A stretch of DNA of 43,436 bases from Bacteroides rodentium JCM 16496 (GTDB taxonomy: Bacteria; Bacteroidota; Bacteroidia; Bacteroidales; Bacteroidaceae), in contig NZ_BAKJ01000042.1 of assembly GCF_000614125.1 (NCBI RefSeq), positions 1-43,436 of the forward strand, given 5' to 3'. The notes under the pieces were generated by a model. That model was given only the letters and a program-made list of their open reading frames with translations, made no database searches and was not told where the DNA came from. Shown one piece after another: positions 9,323 through 18,339 of this stretch (within the stretch, counting starts at the first letter, position 1; each line of letters opens with the position of its first letter). A program made the position numbers and the translations under genes.

Positions 9323-10046
9323 TTATAAAATATTTGTTCCGGCATTTATAGGTATATTTACACCATTGACATGTTTTGGCGCGTAGAGTAACGACAAAAA
9401 TGACTTCTGCCACTTGTTTTGGAGCCAGTATTTCTTTCAATGGATGATTGGTCACCATTTGTTCTAAGATACGTTCATCTGTATTAGAAGTGAAACTTGT
9501 CTGCATAAAATCTGGAGATACGCAGTTACTTGTTATTCCGAATTTTATGTATTCCTTACTCCATGTTTTTGTCAATTGTTCTACATACGCCTTCTCTGCT
9601 CCATATTTACCGTAGCCCAATGGAGGCGTACCCACAAGCGAGGCTGTCAGAATCGTTACAATTCTTCCACTCTTCTTTTTACGGAATGTCTCCAAGGCTG
9701 TTTGAGTAATGTTTACCAGTGGCAATATGTTGTTATTAAAGCCCTTAAGAAGTATCTCATTTGTTAACTTATGGAATCTTATCTCTTCCGGAGTTCCTGT
9801 CCAAGCATTATTTACCAATGCATCGAGATCCCAGGTTTTAATGGCTTCGCATAATTGACGAACGTTTTCCGGTTTGGTCTGATCACATTTGAATGCTATG
9901 GCGTTTTTATAAATGGAAGTGATTTCCTGAGCTTTTTCTTCCGAACCCCTGTATGTGAAATATACAAGGTTATTGCAGTCTGTAGCTAACAAATCCACTA
10001 CAGCCTTACCGACACCACCGGTGCCTCCTGTTACTAAGATATTCAT
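9323..10046 (-). pseudogene. SDR-family 3-oxoacyl-ACP reductase-like (FabG-like), frameshifted near 9395
   Basis: Short-chain dehydrogenase. The NAD(P)-binding TGGTGGVG is at residues 7-14 and the active-site YGKYGAEKAYVEQL (YxxxK) near residue 150. After PKQVAEV the written frame runs into nonsense (FVVTLRAKTCQWC). The next frame encodes SFLSLLYAPKHVNGVNIPIN and AGTNIL, the typical SDR C-terminus with stop at 9323, about 242 aa. One explanation is loss of one 5-bp TCATT repeat unit, which would restore EVISFLSLL; a one-base change is also possible. It would reduce a 3-oxoacyl group, probably on the neighbouring ACP. Confidence 0.82.
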
Positions 10047-10453
10047 GCCAATATTCCTATTTGAACTTTCCCTTTTGAAACAATCTTGTCAGTTGCATTC
10101 TTGAACGAAAATTTCAGTTCAACAGCGTTAACACTTTCAAAAATATCATTCATTTTCATCTCAGCTGTCAGCACATCGTTCATGAACACCGGGCTCTTAT
10201 ATTGAATCTCCTGTGAATGGATTATTACATCGGGTGTAGGTAAACACATGCCAATCAGTGTTGAGACAAAAGCATTGATAATGTTACCATACATCACGCG
10301 TTCCGGGAATCCTTTTTCTTTGGCAAAAGAGTCGTCAGTATGTAATGGGTTCATATCTCCACTGCATTTTTGGAATGCAACGTACACATCTTGTGTGACA
10401 ACAAACTGTTTTTTTACAGTTTGCATATTTTTAAATAAATCAGTCTTTGACAT
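10043..10453 (-). CDS. MaoC-like hotdog-fold dehydratase
   Basis: 136-aa single hotdog domain of the MaoC-like/(R)-hydratase family. The conserved active-site stretch SGDMNPLHTDDSFAKEKGF contains the catalytic Asp and His, followed by RVMYGNIINAFVSTLIGMCL and a central YKSPVFMNDVLTAEM strand. Such proteins add or remove water from 3-hydroxyacyl thioesters. It overlaps the reductase gene by 4 bp and the FkbH-like gene by 14 bp, so the module is translationally coupled. It probably acts on an ACP-bound intermediate. Confidence 0.85.
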   Translation of the reverse strand: MSKTDLFKNMQTVKKQFVVTQDVYVAFQKCSGDMNPLHTDDSFAKEKGFPERVMYGNIINAFVSTLIGMCLPTPDVIIHSQEIQYKSPVFMNDVLTAEMKMNDIFESVNAVELKFSFKNATDKIVSKGKVQIGILA

Positions 10454-12167
10454 TTATATAACATGTTTTAGGTTCATAACGATTGACATATAGCACATAC
10501 TGTGCAGTGTTTGTTCCTTCAAGTGCTTTAAAACCAAGATCAGGATAATGTTTTGCTACAATTCTGTTTTTAGCAGTAGGCAGATACTCGCCTATGATTT
10601 TTTTGTATCCGTTTTGCTGTGCCCATTCAACGAGTGTGTTCAGAGTAAAATGTTCCATTCCGCGTTTCAGCACCCTGCAACTCATGAACCATGTGTCGAT
10701 AAATAGAGTTTCTGTGTCCAATTTCTTTGCTATTATGACACATACGAGCCCATTGTCGCCAAATTTATCGCTCAGTGTGAAAGAGAAGGTTGCATAATCA
10801 TTGTTGTTCTCGATAGCAACAATCTCATCTTCCGTATATCTTATAGTTCTAAGGTTGAATTGGTTGCTGCGTTGTGACAATTGTGCCACACGGGGAGTAT
10901 TGAATTTGTCGAACCCTTTCACTTCACAATGCATATTCAGTGATTTCAAGAAATCCTTTTCATCAGTAAAGCTGTTCTTGGAGGAAACTCGTTGTGCTTC
11001 TATCTGATATTGCTTAGTTCTGTCTTTATCATCTGTGCTGTAAGATGCGGTTTCAAACAAGTTCAATGAGTACAAATACTCTAAATATTCACTTGGATCT
11101 TCTGGTAGTTCTGGTACTGTGATTTCCGGCACATGTTCCCTTACTATATTCCTTTCAAACGGATTATCATCAATAAAAACCATCGAGTCAAAACCAATGT
11201 TTAGTATCTGTTGTATGGTACGTATATTGTCAGCTTTGTTTTCCCAATTGGCAATAAACACTGCAATGTCATTCAGTTTAAGCACCATTTCGGAGTTCTT
11301 TAAAAAGGGTTCTTTTGCTTTGTCTTCATCATTTTTAGAGCATACAGCAAGTATTATTCCTCTATTCTTCAGTTTTTTTATCCACTGTTGTAATTCTGTA
11401 AAAGCTTTTCCAATGCCTAAACCATGACCTAATTGTATGCCTTCCCAGCCATCATCGCCGACAATACCACCCCATAGCGTGTTATCAAGGTCCATAATCA
11501 GGCATTTCTTGAATTGGCCTTCTGCAGCGGTTATTATATCAACAGTTCGTGAGGCCACGTATGGCAGGCTGTCTATGCTGAGCACCATTTCTGTATTTGT
11601 ATATACAGAAGGTGAAAACATCATGTCACGTCCTAATTTGGCTTGTATCCCTGAAAGGTTACAAATAAACAATTGTGGATATTGCTGTGACAATTCCATG
11701 AGCCCCATGTTAAGTTTACATATCTGATAATTCAGTGAACTGCATATTTTAGATGAGTAACTACCAAAAATGGCATCATCTATTTCCGGATAGTTATAAT
11801 AAACAATTCGTCCCGAAAGCTGTTCGCAAATAGTCTTCACAAAGTCCAGCCGTTCCTGCGCCAACAGTTCTTGTTCTTGGTTGTCCAATGAACTATGATA
11901 TCCTACCAGTTTGTGTGTTGATTGGAATATCACAGTATAATCAGCTTCAAAAGCATGTAACTCAGACTGTGGATTCATCACTTGTAATTCCACTTGGTTA
12001 TAGTCAGCCTCATAAATATCCGTATTGTAACCGCGCAATATCGTTTCGCCATGAATGGCTGTTGTAAGAAACTGTGTGGCAGTATCACCAACAATTGCGA
12101 TTTTCAATTTTTTCCCTTCTTGATTATTATTTTTAATCGCTCTTTTGTATTCTTTTAACGTGTACAT
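10440..12167 (-). CDS. FkbH-like protein (HAD-IIIC phosphatase with GNAT-like C-terminus)
   Basis: 575-aa FkbH-like protein. An N-terminal SGNH-like region (IAIVGDTATQFL) is followed by the HAD-IIIC domain with CLIMDLDNTLWGGIVGDDG near residues 220-240 (DxDxT intact), CSKNDED, and FIDDNPFERNIV. The C-terminal region (RTIRYTEDEIVAIE, FGDNGLVCVII, FMSCRVLKRGMEHF) resembles a GNAT acyltransferase. Characterised FkbH proteins load a glyceryl unit from 1,3-bisphosphoglycerate onto an ACP. With the ACP, reductase and hotdog genes next door, it probably makes the acyl group that decorates a sugar. The precise acyl group is inference. Confidence 0.88.
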   Translation of the reverse strand: MYTLKEYKRAIKNNNQEGKKLKIAIVGDTATQFLTTAIHGETILRGYNTDIYEADYNQVELQVMNPQSELHAFEADYTVIFQSTHKLVGYHSSLDNQEQELLAQERLDFVKTICEQLSGRIVYYNYPEIDDAIFGSYSSKICSSLNYQICKLNMGLMELSQQYPQLFICNLSGIQAKLGRDMMFSPSVYTNTEMVLSIDSLPYVASRTVDIITAAEGQFKKCLIMDLDNTLWGGIVGDDGWEGIQLGHGLGIGKAFTELQQWIKKLKNRGIILAVCSKNDEDKAKEPFLKNSEMVLKLNDIAVFIANWENKADNIRTIQQILNIGFDSMVFIDDNPFERNIVREHVPEITVPELPEDPSEYLEYLYSLNLFETASYSTDDKDRTKQYQIEAQRVSSKNSFTDEKDFLKSLNMHCEVKGFDKFNTPRVAQLSQRSNQFNLRTIRYTEDEIVAIENNNDYATFSFTLSDKFGDNGLVCVIIAKKLDTETLFIDTWFMSCRVLKRGMEHFTLNTLVEWAQQNGYKKIIGEYLPTAKNRIVAKHYPDLGFKALEGTNTAQYVLYVNRYEPKTCYINVKD

Positions 12168-12189
12168 TTTTATTGATAAGTTATGAATA

Positions 12190-12900
12190 TTACATCATTG
12201 TAGCAATTTCCTCTCGGCGGTCTATATAATATTTATTGTAGTTCTTTTCTAATTTCTTAAGTGGAATTCGATTATCTTCCGAATATTCTTTTTCCTCAAA
12301 TGCTGCCGCCTCTTCAGGAGTCATGTTGAATCCTATAACCTTGGCGGGATTTCCCATGACAATGGCATAAGGAGGAACATTTCGCATCACTACAGCACCG
12401 GGAGCGACAGTTGCCCCTCGCCCGATTTTTAGCGCTCCGAGCACTAAAGCGCCAGCGGCAATTCTCACATTGTCGCCAATCTCTGGTTGCCCCACTTCGG
12501 TGCGATGTCCGATGCTAACCCCCTGGTTTATCCAGCAATTATTTCCCATCTTGGCAGGAGAAATAATCGTGTTGTATCCATGTTGGACAAGTAGCCCCCC
12601 GCCGATTTCAGAAGTTTCTGAAATATCCAAGAATTTCTGTGGTGCAGCGAATATTTCTAAGAATTTGGCATAAAAATGATGATATTTTCCAACACGTGCA
12701 TAAAATATATTCCTGAACATGGAATAGAAGGTCATGAGATAGCATAGTGCAAAAAAACCATCAGATTCATTTCCTCCCATAAACTGCTTACTATTACGTT
12801 TCAAATCGGTTGATATTATACTTTGGTTTTTTGCTGTTTTGAAATAAATCCAATGTAGTATAAATCGCCAGCATGTGGCATATATAAATAATTTTTTCAT
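12190..12900 (-). CDS. Serine-acetyltransferase-like hexapeptide acyltransferase
   Basis: 236-aa protein with a left-handed beta-helix C-terminal domain of the serine acetyltransferase/colanic acid acetyltransferase type. Family marks are ISETSEIGGGLLVQHGYNTI, NCWINQGVSIGHR, APGAVVMRNVPPYAIVMGNPAKV and an acidic tail. An N-terminal helical region precedes it. It likely O- or N-acetylates a sugar of the repeat unit in the cytosol using acetyl-CoA. It contains a run of only six G encoding the conserved Gly-rich turn, so I do not count it among the variable tracts. Confidence 0.88.
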   Translation of the reverse strand: MKKLFIYATCWRFILHWIYFKTAKNQSIISTDLKRNSKQFMGGNESDGFFALCYLMTFYSMFRNIFYARVGKYHHFYAKFLEIFAAPQKFLDISETSEIGGGLLVQHGYNTIISPAKMGNNCWINQGVSIGHRTEVGQPEIGDNVRIAAGALVLGALKIGRGATVAPGAVVMRNVPPYAIVMGNPAKVIGFNMTPEEAAAFEEKEYSEDNRIPLKKLEKNYNKYYIDRREEIATMM

Positions 12901-12904
12901 GGTC

Positions 12905-13927
12905 TTAATATATTATTTTCCGCCTTTTTCTATGAAGACGTAAGTTGAAAAATAGAGTTTTATATATTTGTGTATATATTTTGTATATAAACTTGTTATT
13001 AATAAAGTGAAGGAACTTATTGTCAATGTACTGATACAACTCGCTGTGATGAGATTGTGCATACAAGCGTACTTCGTCATAGATTTCATCGTTCCATTTT
13101 AGTTCAGGTGTAAACAAGGCTTTAATGTAAGATAGAATGGAGTGTCTTGCAGCAGCATTGTCAGTTTCTTCATTATAACCTGTTACGATTGAACGTATCT
13201 TACTGTTTTCTCGCTTTAAATAATCGTATGACAATACATTAGAGTGCATCATAGATGTTGCATTTACCCCATTTACATACAGAATGCAGTCAATTGTACA
13301 GTATGTTTTTATGTTTTTTGCGATAGAAAGGTTGGTTAATAAATCTTCACCTACAGAGAAATCCATAAGTTCCTTGAATATATCTGAACTGAAAAGGTGT
13401 TTGCGATAGATACCGCCCCACATGTATGGATGTATTTCGTAATTCAATAAACTTTGGACATATTCATTTTGATTTTTTATAATGCAATTACGTTTTGAGG
13501 GAAAATCTACAATTTCTTTATCAGAATATTTTAAAAGATGTACCCCTTTTACAATGTCTGTTCCTTTGCTCAAAATTGATTTGTATAATATTTTTAACGC
13601 ATAAGGTAACATATAATCGTCCGAATCCAAAAATAGCAAATATTCACCTTTGGCATGTTCAAATCCTGCTTTTCGTGCTGAAACCAATCCTCCGTTCTCT
13701 TTATGCACCACTTTTATTCGTTCATCTTTTTGTGCATATTCATCGCACATCTGCGGGCAACGGTCAGGGCTACCATCGTCAACAAGTATCATTTCCCAAT
13801 CCGTGAAATCCTGTGCAAGTACAGAATCCACACAGCGTTGGAGATATTTTTCCACATTATATACGGGAACTAATATAGAAACTTTTGGAAAAATCATATC
13901 GTTGGTTTTAAAACTCATATACTTCAA
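12905..13927 (-). CDS. Glycosyltransferase family 2 protein
   Basis: 340-aa GT-A fold inverting glycosyltransferase. The N-terminus has SILVPVYNVEKYLQRCVDSVL, then ILVDDGSPDRCP and the metal-binding LLFLDSDDYML. The C-terminal half is lysine-rich and amphipathic (RLHRKRRKIIY), suiting membrane association. It would transfer a sugar to the growing undecaprenyl-linked unit. The start is uncertain among three nearby Met codons. It overlaps the upstream gene by 20 bp. Confidence 0.92.
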   Translation of the reverse strand: MKYMSFKTNDMIFPKVSILVPVYNVEKYLQRCVDSVLAQDFTDWEMILVDDGSPDRCPQMCDEYAQKDERIKVVHKENGGLVSARKAGFEHAKGEYLLFLDSDDYMLPYALKILYKSILSKGTDIVKGVHLLKYSDKEIVDFPSKRNCIIKNQNEYVQSLLNYEIHPYMWGGIYRKHLFSSDIFKELMDFSVGEDLLTNLSIAKNIKTYCTIDCILYVNGVNATSMMHSNVLSYDYLKRENSKIRSIVTGYNEETDNAAARHSILSYIKALFTPELKWNDEIYDEVRLYAQSHHSELYQYIDNKFLHFINNKFIYKIYTQIYKTLFFNLRLHRKRRKIIY

Positions 13928-14945
13928 ATGGTTTGTTATTTACCATAGCCGCAGTTTTGGCAAATGCGCTATTATACATGTTGCCAGTCCGTGCAAGATA
14001 GACCTTTTCTGCCTTGGAAATCATAAAGAAATCGAGGAATGTTTTCATGTTTACATCATCATCACACTGATAGTCTATGTGCCCCACCTTGCCAGGTATG
14101 ACGTAGACATCGGATAAGTGTTTTACTCTGTCCACAAATGTAGGACTGTCGGCTGTGACAAGTACTTTTTTATGTGCCGGAGCGTTCTTCCTTATTTCAG
14201 CAACTACATTCAGACATTTCTCTATCAGTACTTTCCGTTCTTCCATGGGCAACGGTTTGCCGGTGCAATCCTTAAAATCGCCCAATAGGGTAGTGAAACG
14301 AAAAGAGATTGATATAAATGTCCCTTGTATCTGAGATAAATGATAGTCTATTTCATTTTGCAGTTTTAGAGCTGGCTTGAACAGTTCATTGAACGCAACG
14401 GAAAATTCCTTATTGGTAGCATAATTCATGTTGGTGTAGACATGCAGTTGCTTCGTGCAGTCAACCAGTTTGTTCTCCATCCATTCTCTCAGATATCGAC
14501 GGCTGTTGCCAACGACATCGGCTTTGTTGCAAGTCCGTGGCTCCATAAGGCATACCCGCGGGGTACTGCCGGTATCATATCGTACCTGTTCGGAAGATAT
14601 GCTCCAGTCGTATTTATTGGGTTGCAGGTATTTTTCCAAATGAAACGGTGTCACAAAGTTTATACGGAACTGTTTGTTTCTTTTTTTGCACCACGTGTAT
14701 AGACTACAAATGCCTTTCAACCTATCAGCCAATCCAAAATGATAGATATGACCGTCGCACTGGAATATTACACAACAGTTCTTAGCTTGTACCTTTGTAC
14801 CATAATATTGCTTAATAAGCTGTTTTTCCAAAGCACTTTGCTGTTTTAAGAAAAACTTCCATGCTCCGATAATTTCTATCTGGAGGTCATACCACTTCAT
14901 TTTTACCGGATGAAGAAAACTGCTTTTGATATATGTTAATCCCAT
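13908..14945 (-). CDS. Putative fucosyltransferase-like glycosyltransferase
   Basis: 345-aa protein without an obvious close family from the sequence alone. HFGLADRLKGICSLYTWCKK resembles the G-x-GDRL loop of NodZ/O-fucosyltransferase-like GT-B enzymes. ISISFRFTTLLGDF could be the equivalent of the basic loop, and the C-terminal SKAEKVYLARTGNMYNSAFA resembles the late S-x-S-F/A segment of that superfamily. It overlaps the next fucosyltransferase-like gene by 10 bp. I regard it as a sugar transferase, donor unknown; the fucosyl assignment is tentative. Confidence 0.6.
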   Translation of the reverse strand: MGLTYIKSSFLHPVKMKWYDLQIEIIGAWKFFLKQQSALEKQLIKQYYGTKVQAKNCCVIFQCDGHIYHFGLADRLKGICSLYTWCKKRNKQFRINFVTPFHLEKYLQPNKYDWSISSEQVRYDTGSTPRVCLMEPRTCNKADVVGNSRRYLREWMENKLVDCTKQLHVYTNMNYATNKEFSVAFNELFKPALKLQNEIDYHLSQIQGTFISISFRFTTLLGDFKDCTGKPLPMEERKVLIEKCLNVVAEIRKNAPAHKKVLVTADSPTFVDRVKHLSDVYVIPGKVGHIDYQCDDDVNMKTFLDFFMISKAEKVYLARTGNMYNSAFAKTAAMVNNKPFEVYEF

Positions 14946-15934
14946 AATGTTCTGTATTCTTTTACATCTTCTTCCGTGACACAGCCGAGTTTAAAGATAT
15001 AAGTGTCCTTAAACTTGTTGGGCATACACAACACGGCGTTTGTGCCGCTCACAACTCCGGCAACAAGACAGTCACATTGTGAAACAATATACATGGAGCG
15101 ATAATATTGCTTTGTGATTTCAAGGATGTCACGTTTCTCTTCTCTATTTATTTGCATCAACAACTTGCCATGGTTGTCCCCGTATTTTTCCTGGGTATTG
15201 GGTATCAGTTTCCTGCCAAACTCTTTTTCGAACATCCGGTATATGCGTTCGTCTTCCGTAGCGCAATAAACCATGTTGCAGTTATGTTTCTTCATCATGC
15301 ATCTTACTTGTTCGATTGCCATTTGTGGAGTGGGCTGTTTCTCAATTCCAATCAAAGGTGTGTCAAAATAGTCCGTTCCACGGCATATACATGCAACAAT
15401 GCGGTTGTTTCCGTTAAAAGCATCAGGTAGCCCTTTCAAAAAATACTCCTTTAATGTTTTTTGGGGCCGGATATATTCCGTTGCAACGGATTTGAGTTTT
15501 TCTTTTGTGGCTTTGTCGGCAGATGAAACATCCCATATCGTATATTTGCGATTAGGGAAAGGGCTGTCTATGCTGAATTTTGCATGTTTTGAACCGTACA
15601 CGTCATTTAGCGTATACCCGCAGGGTTGCTCAAAAAAGTATTCCCATGGGTTTGTGCCATCGTTGCGCAAGTATGGATTCGGGAAATCCCTCCAATTGAC
15701 AACTGGTGTCAGGCCATTGTCAAGTGCATACATTATATGTGCTCTTGTTTTGTTTACCATACTGAAGAAGCCTTCGCTTTTCATTGTAATACCGATTACA
15801 TAGAAATATAGGTTCTTGTTTTTACCCCCCCCTATTTTGTGTAATCTATTGTATTTCAATGATTTGATAAAATGTCTTGTTTGAAATATCAATCGCCATA
15901 TACGACCACCTGGGCCAAAAAATCTAAGTCTCAT
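14936..15934 (-). CDS. Fucosyltransferase-like glycosyltransferase with poly-G tract (in frame)
   Basis: 332-aa protein related to the alpha-1,2/1,6-fucosyltransferase superfamily. It has VACICRGTDYF near residue 190, equivalent to the HxRRGDY donor-binding loop, MVYCATEDERIYRMF, and the late CDCLVAGVVSGTNAVLC segment. The N-terminal 35 residues are basic and contain a Gly triplet (KIGGGKNKN) encoded by 8 G at 15825-15832. The frame is open at this length; gain or loss of one G would truncate it at about 40 residues. An ATG 15 codons after the tract (ITMKSEGFF) could rescue a shorter form. It is 115 bp from the upstream gene, the largest gap in the operon. Confidence 0.7.
   Translation of the reverse strand: MRLRFFGPGGRIWRLIFQTRHFIKSLKYNRLHKIGGGKNKNLYFYVIGITMKSEGFFSMVNKTRAHIMYALDNGLTPVVNWRDFPNPYLRNDGTNPWEYFFEQPCGYTLNDVYGSKHAKFSIDSPFPNRKYTIWDVSSADKATKEKLKSVATEYIRPQKTLKEYFLKGLPDAFNGNNRIVACICRGTDYFDTPLIGIEKQPTPQMAIEQVRCMMKKHNCNMVYCATEDERIYRMFEKEFGRKLIPNTQEKYGDNHGKLLMQINREEKRDILEITKQYYRSMYIVSQCDCLVAGVVSGTNAVLCMPNKFKDTYIFKLGCVTEEDVKEYRTLWD
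15825..15832 (-). repeat. Poly-G tract of 8 (gene on)
   Basis: Eight C on the plus strand, 8 G in the coding strand, at codons 34-36 of the fucosyltransferase-like gene. It is the shortest of four such tracts in this operon and reads in frame. Confidence 0.85.
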
Positions 15935-16049
15935 AAATTCCTTGAATTTTTAAATATCCTTTTATAATTTAATTCCAAATGCACAAAGGTATGATGTGAA
16001 CTTACCATTCTATAACCTGTAGTATGTACCCAATTTTCTTCGATAGGTG

Positions 16050-16931
16050 TTATATACCTAAGCCTGAAGGTTCGCGCCTTAATATCCCGGCTTTTATTAG
16101 CAGCTTTTTAGCCCGTCGATAGATGCCATAATGACCTAAGCACAGTCGCCACAGGTGGTATCGTTGGAAGTACGTCTTTTTGTATTCCGCTGCATCGGCT
16201 CGCCGGAATGACAATATAATTACGGGATAGTCGCTCTTTCGTTCGTCTTTCCCTAAGGGCTGCCAAAAGTAGCTACGCAGACCGTAGTCCGACGGGTCGC
16301 GATAGGGGCGTATGCCGTGCTTGCGAATCACGATGTCGAATATAGACTGATCTTCACGATGGCTAATAAATTCAGGATCCTCAGGAATCGATTCATCAAA
16401 ACGTTTGGGAGAAATTAACCGTTCTTCACAGCAAGCATCCAGCCATTCTTTTACAATAGTAAGATTCTCTGGTGTCTTTTGCCATAAGGAACAAGTAGCG
16501 AGTACTTGAAAATGTTTTCTGTCATCGTACCCCATCCACTCAAAAGTTTCAGACTTTGTATATTGATGAGCAGATGCCCAAGTTAGCTGAAATACCATTT
16601 TATTCTTATGGTCGTTCTCTGCTTGATTAATCAAATAATGGATATCGTTTATGAATTCTGCTCCACTATCACAATAAAACATCCAAGCTCCGTCTTCTAT
16701 TTTTTGAAGAGTATCATATATAACGTATGGTTTCCATGCCCACAGACCGAAACCACGCTTATATTTGAATATATCAGGATGAGCGGTTATGAAATCCTGA
16801 ATGTCTTCGGGGGAATATTCCAATACAGTGTCGGCTTTGCCCGTTTTTACAGCTGATGCTGAGTTTATCCGGCGGGCGTGTTCAAAAGTGGCATCAGCGT
16901 AGTTTACTACGTAAAGTTTATTTTCTGGCAT
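16050..16931 (-). CDS. Putative GT-A-like glycosyltransferase of capsule loci
   Basis: 293-aa soluble protein. YKRGFGLWAWKPYVIYDTLQ followed by IEDGAWMFYCDSGAEF matches a group of capsule-locus proteins in which the aromatic stretch and the Asp-rich DSG resemble the donor and metal sites of GT-A transferases. EDQSIFDIVIRKHGI further down is a common late motif. It sits between a hexapeptide acyltransferase gene and the fucosyltransferase-like pair. The transferase role is inferred from motifs and context; the sugar is unknown. Confidence 0.65.
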   Translation of the reverse strand: MPENKLYVVNYADATFEHARRINSASAVKTGKADTVLEYSPEDIQDFITAHPDIFKYKRGFGLWAWKPYVIYDTLQKIEDGAWMFYCDSGAEFINDIHYLINQAENDHKNKMVFQLTWASAHQYTKSETFEWMGYDDRKHFQVLATCSLWQKTPENLTIVKEWLDACCEERLISPKRFDESIPEDPEFISHREDQSIFDIVIRKHGIRPYRDPSDYGLRSYFWQPLGKDERKSDYPVIILSFRRADAAEYKKTYFQRYHLWRLCLGHYGIYRRAKKLLIKAGILRREPSGLGI

Positions 16932-16940
16932 GATTGTATT

Positions 16941-17627
16941 TTATATGTTGATAAACCCTTTTGTCCAGTTTGTGCCTGTTTTGACAACTTTGGCAGGATT
17001 GCCAGCTGCAATAGAATTGAGCGGAATATTTTTAGTTATAACAGAATCCATTCCTGCAATAGCACCATCACCTATGGTTGTTCCTTTAAGTACTTTGACG
17101 TTTTTGCCTAACCATACATGATTGCCAATGACTATTGGTTGTGATGGATTAATACCGTTGCCCATAAGGTCTGTTATCAGGTGGGTGTCGCTATTCCATA
17201 TTTCTATGTTTCCACTGAACATACAGTCGTCACCAATATTTATAGAATTGTTTTCTCCCATACAAACCATATAGCAACTCTCAATGCTTGTTTTTTCCCC
17301 TGTCTGTACGCTACATCCTTTTCCACGTAAAGTAATTGTCATAATACCTGTAGTGCCGCTGATATGAATCTCATTGTTATCACCTACTATAGAAAAATGG
17401 CAGTAGGCTATATTGGCATTTTTATCAATAACAATTGTGTTGTTACTCCCGTTTATTTTGAAATTACAATGGAATATGCAACAATTCTCAAATATAAGTT
17501 TATTTCCACTTCTTTTTTTAATTCCATATTTTATCCATTTTATTTTTGTGCCCTTACCGATTAGGATGTCCTTGCTAAAATGGTATAGAAGTGTACATTT
17601 TATATATTGCCAATATTTTCTTATCAT
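16941..17627 (-). CDS. Hexapeptide-repeat acyltransferase (LbH)
   Basis: 228-aa left-handed beta-helix protein made of imperfect hexapeptide turns, ending in the family segment VWLGKNVKVLKGTTIGDGAIA and NIPLNSIAAGNPAKVVK. It resembles the maltose/virginiamycin/sugar O-acetyltransferase group. The unusually long N-terminal run of turns rich in Asn and Ile (GSNNTIVIDKNANIAYCHF) is typical of capsule variants. It overlaps the start of the SGNH hydrolase by 4 bp. Likely an acetyl-CoA-dependent sugar acetyltransferase. Confidence 0.85.
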   Translation of the reverse strand: MIRKYWQYIKCTLLYHFSKDILIGKGTKIKWIKYGIKKRSGNKLIFENCCIFHCNFKINGSNNTIVIDKNANIAYCHFSIVGDNNEIHISGTTGIMTITLRGKGCSVQTGEKTSIESCYMVCMGENNSINIGDDCMFSGNIEIWNSDTHLITDLMGNGINPSQPIVIGNHVWLGKNVKVLKGTTIGDGAIAGMDSVITKNIPLNSIAAGNPAKVVKTGTNWTKGFINI

Positions 17628-18327
17628 TTTAAATAAGGGGTTATTTTATTGTACCAAATTTTATAAGCATCACTATTCAGGTGAATGCCGTCTTTGGTCA
17701 TATTCAACGGCAGTTCACCATTTACTGCATAAAGGGAATACAAGTCTATATAGACGTATCCGCAGGCAGACTCGTTTTTCTTGAGAAAATCATTGATAAC
17801 AATGATTTTCGGGTTAACTTTCAGTCCGTCATCTTTAAGTTTATTGTTCAAAGGCAAGATGCTCTGTACATAAATAGTTGCCTCAGGGGCATATTTTTTA
17901 ATGCTGTCAATGGTATTATAGAACATGCTTTTCGTACTATCCAGCGGAACGTTGTTCAATCCATTTATCCCTCCCATAAGAAATACATTACGAGTCTTGA
18001 AATGTCGCATCATGGAGACTCGGGAAGCTATCCCTTTCAAATGGTCACCGGGGAATGCCAATGTGATGATTTTTTTATCAGGGAAGGCCCTCGAAAATCC
18101 CCCCCCCATGTAATGGAATTGCCTAGAAAACAAGCATTTACGCTGTCTATGTTTAAGGATTCTATAGTTCTATCCCAACCATTGACAGCTGATTGCACAG
18201 CCCAATAGTCATAATGATTGTTTTCTTTAGGAAACAACTTGCTGAATGTATGTGTCTTTGTCATTAAGAAACAACTTAGTATGATAAAAAACACATTACT
18301 GAATATCAAGCTTTTTTTTAGATTCAT
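17624..18327 (-). CDS. SGNH/GDSL hydrolase, poly-G phase-variable, out of frame here
   Basis: Signal-anchored SGNH hydrolase. It has an N-terminal hydrophobic helix (SLIFSNVFFIILSCFLM), then the nucleophile block NACFLGNSITWGG and, in another frame, GGGFSRAFPDKKIITLAFPG, VFLMGGINGLNN (Gly/Asn blocks), and the C-terminal DGIHLN with catalytic Asp-His. The two frames meet in a run of 9 G at 18099-18107, directly after the nucleophile Ser. Ten (or 7) G join them into a 234-aa enzyme; 9 truncates right after block I. It probably removes or transfers an acyl group on the exported polysaccharide. It precedes the hexapeptide gene with a 4-bp overlap. Confidence 0.85.
18099..18107 (-). repeat. Poly-G tract of 9 (gene off)
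   Basis: Nine C on the plus strand at the point where the two SGNH hydrolase frames change over. Lengths of 7 or 10 restore the frame. The tract encodes the Gly run just after the catalytic GNSIT motif. Confidence 0.9.
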
Positions 18328-18339
18328 TATTTATGCATT

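Noticed and set aside
9057..10046. Reductase-ACP fusion protein
   Set aside because: The linker is nonsense and the true reductase C-terminus with its own stop is in the neighbouring frame.
12595..12600. Six-G run in the serine-acetyltransferase-like gene as a fifth contingency tract
   Set aside because: Short, and it encodes the conserved Gly turn of the family; no frame break.
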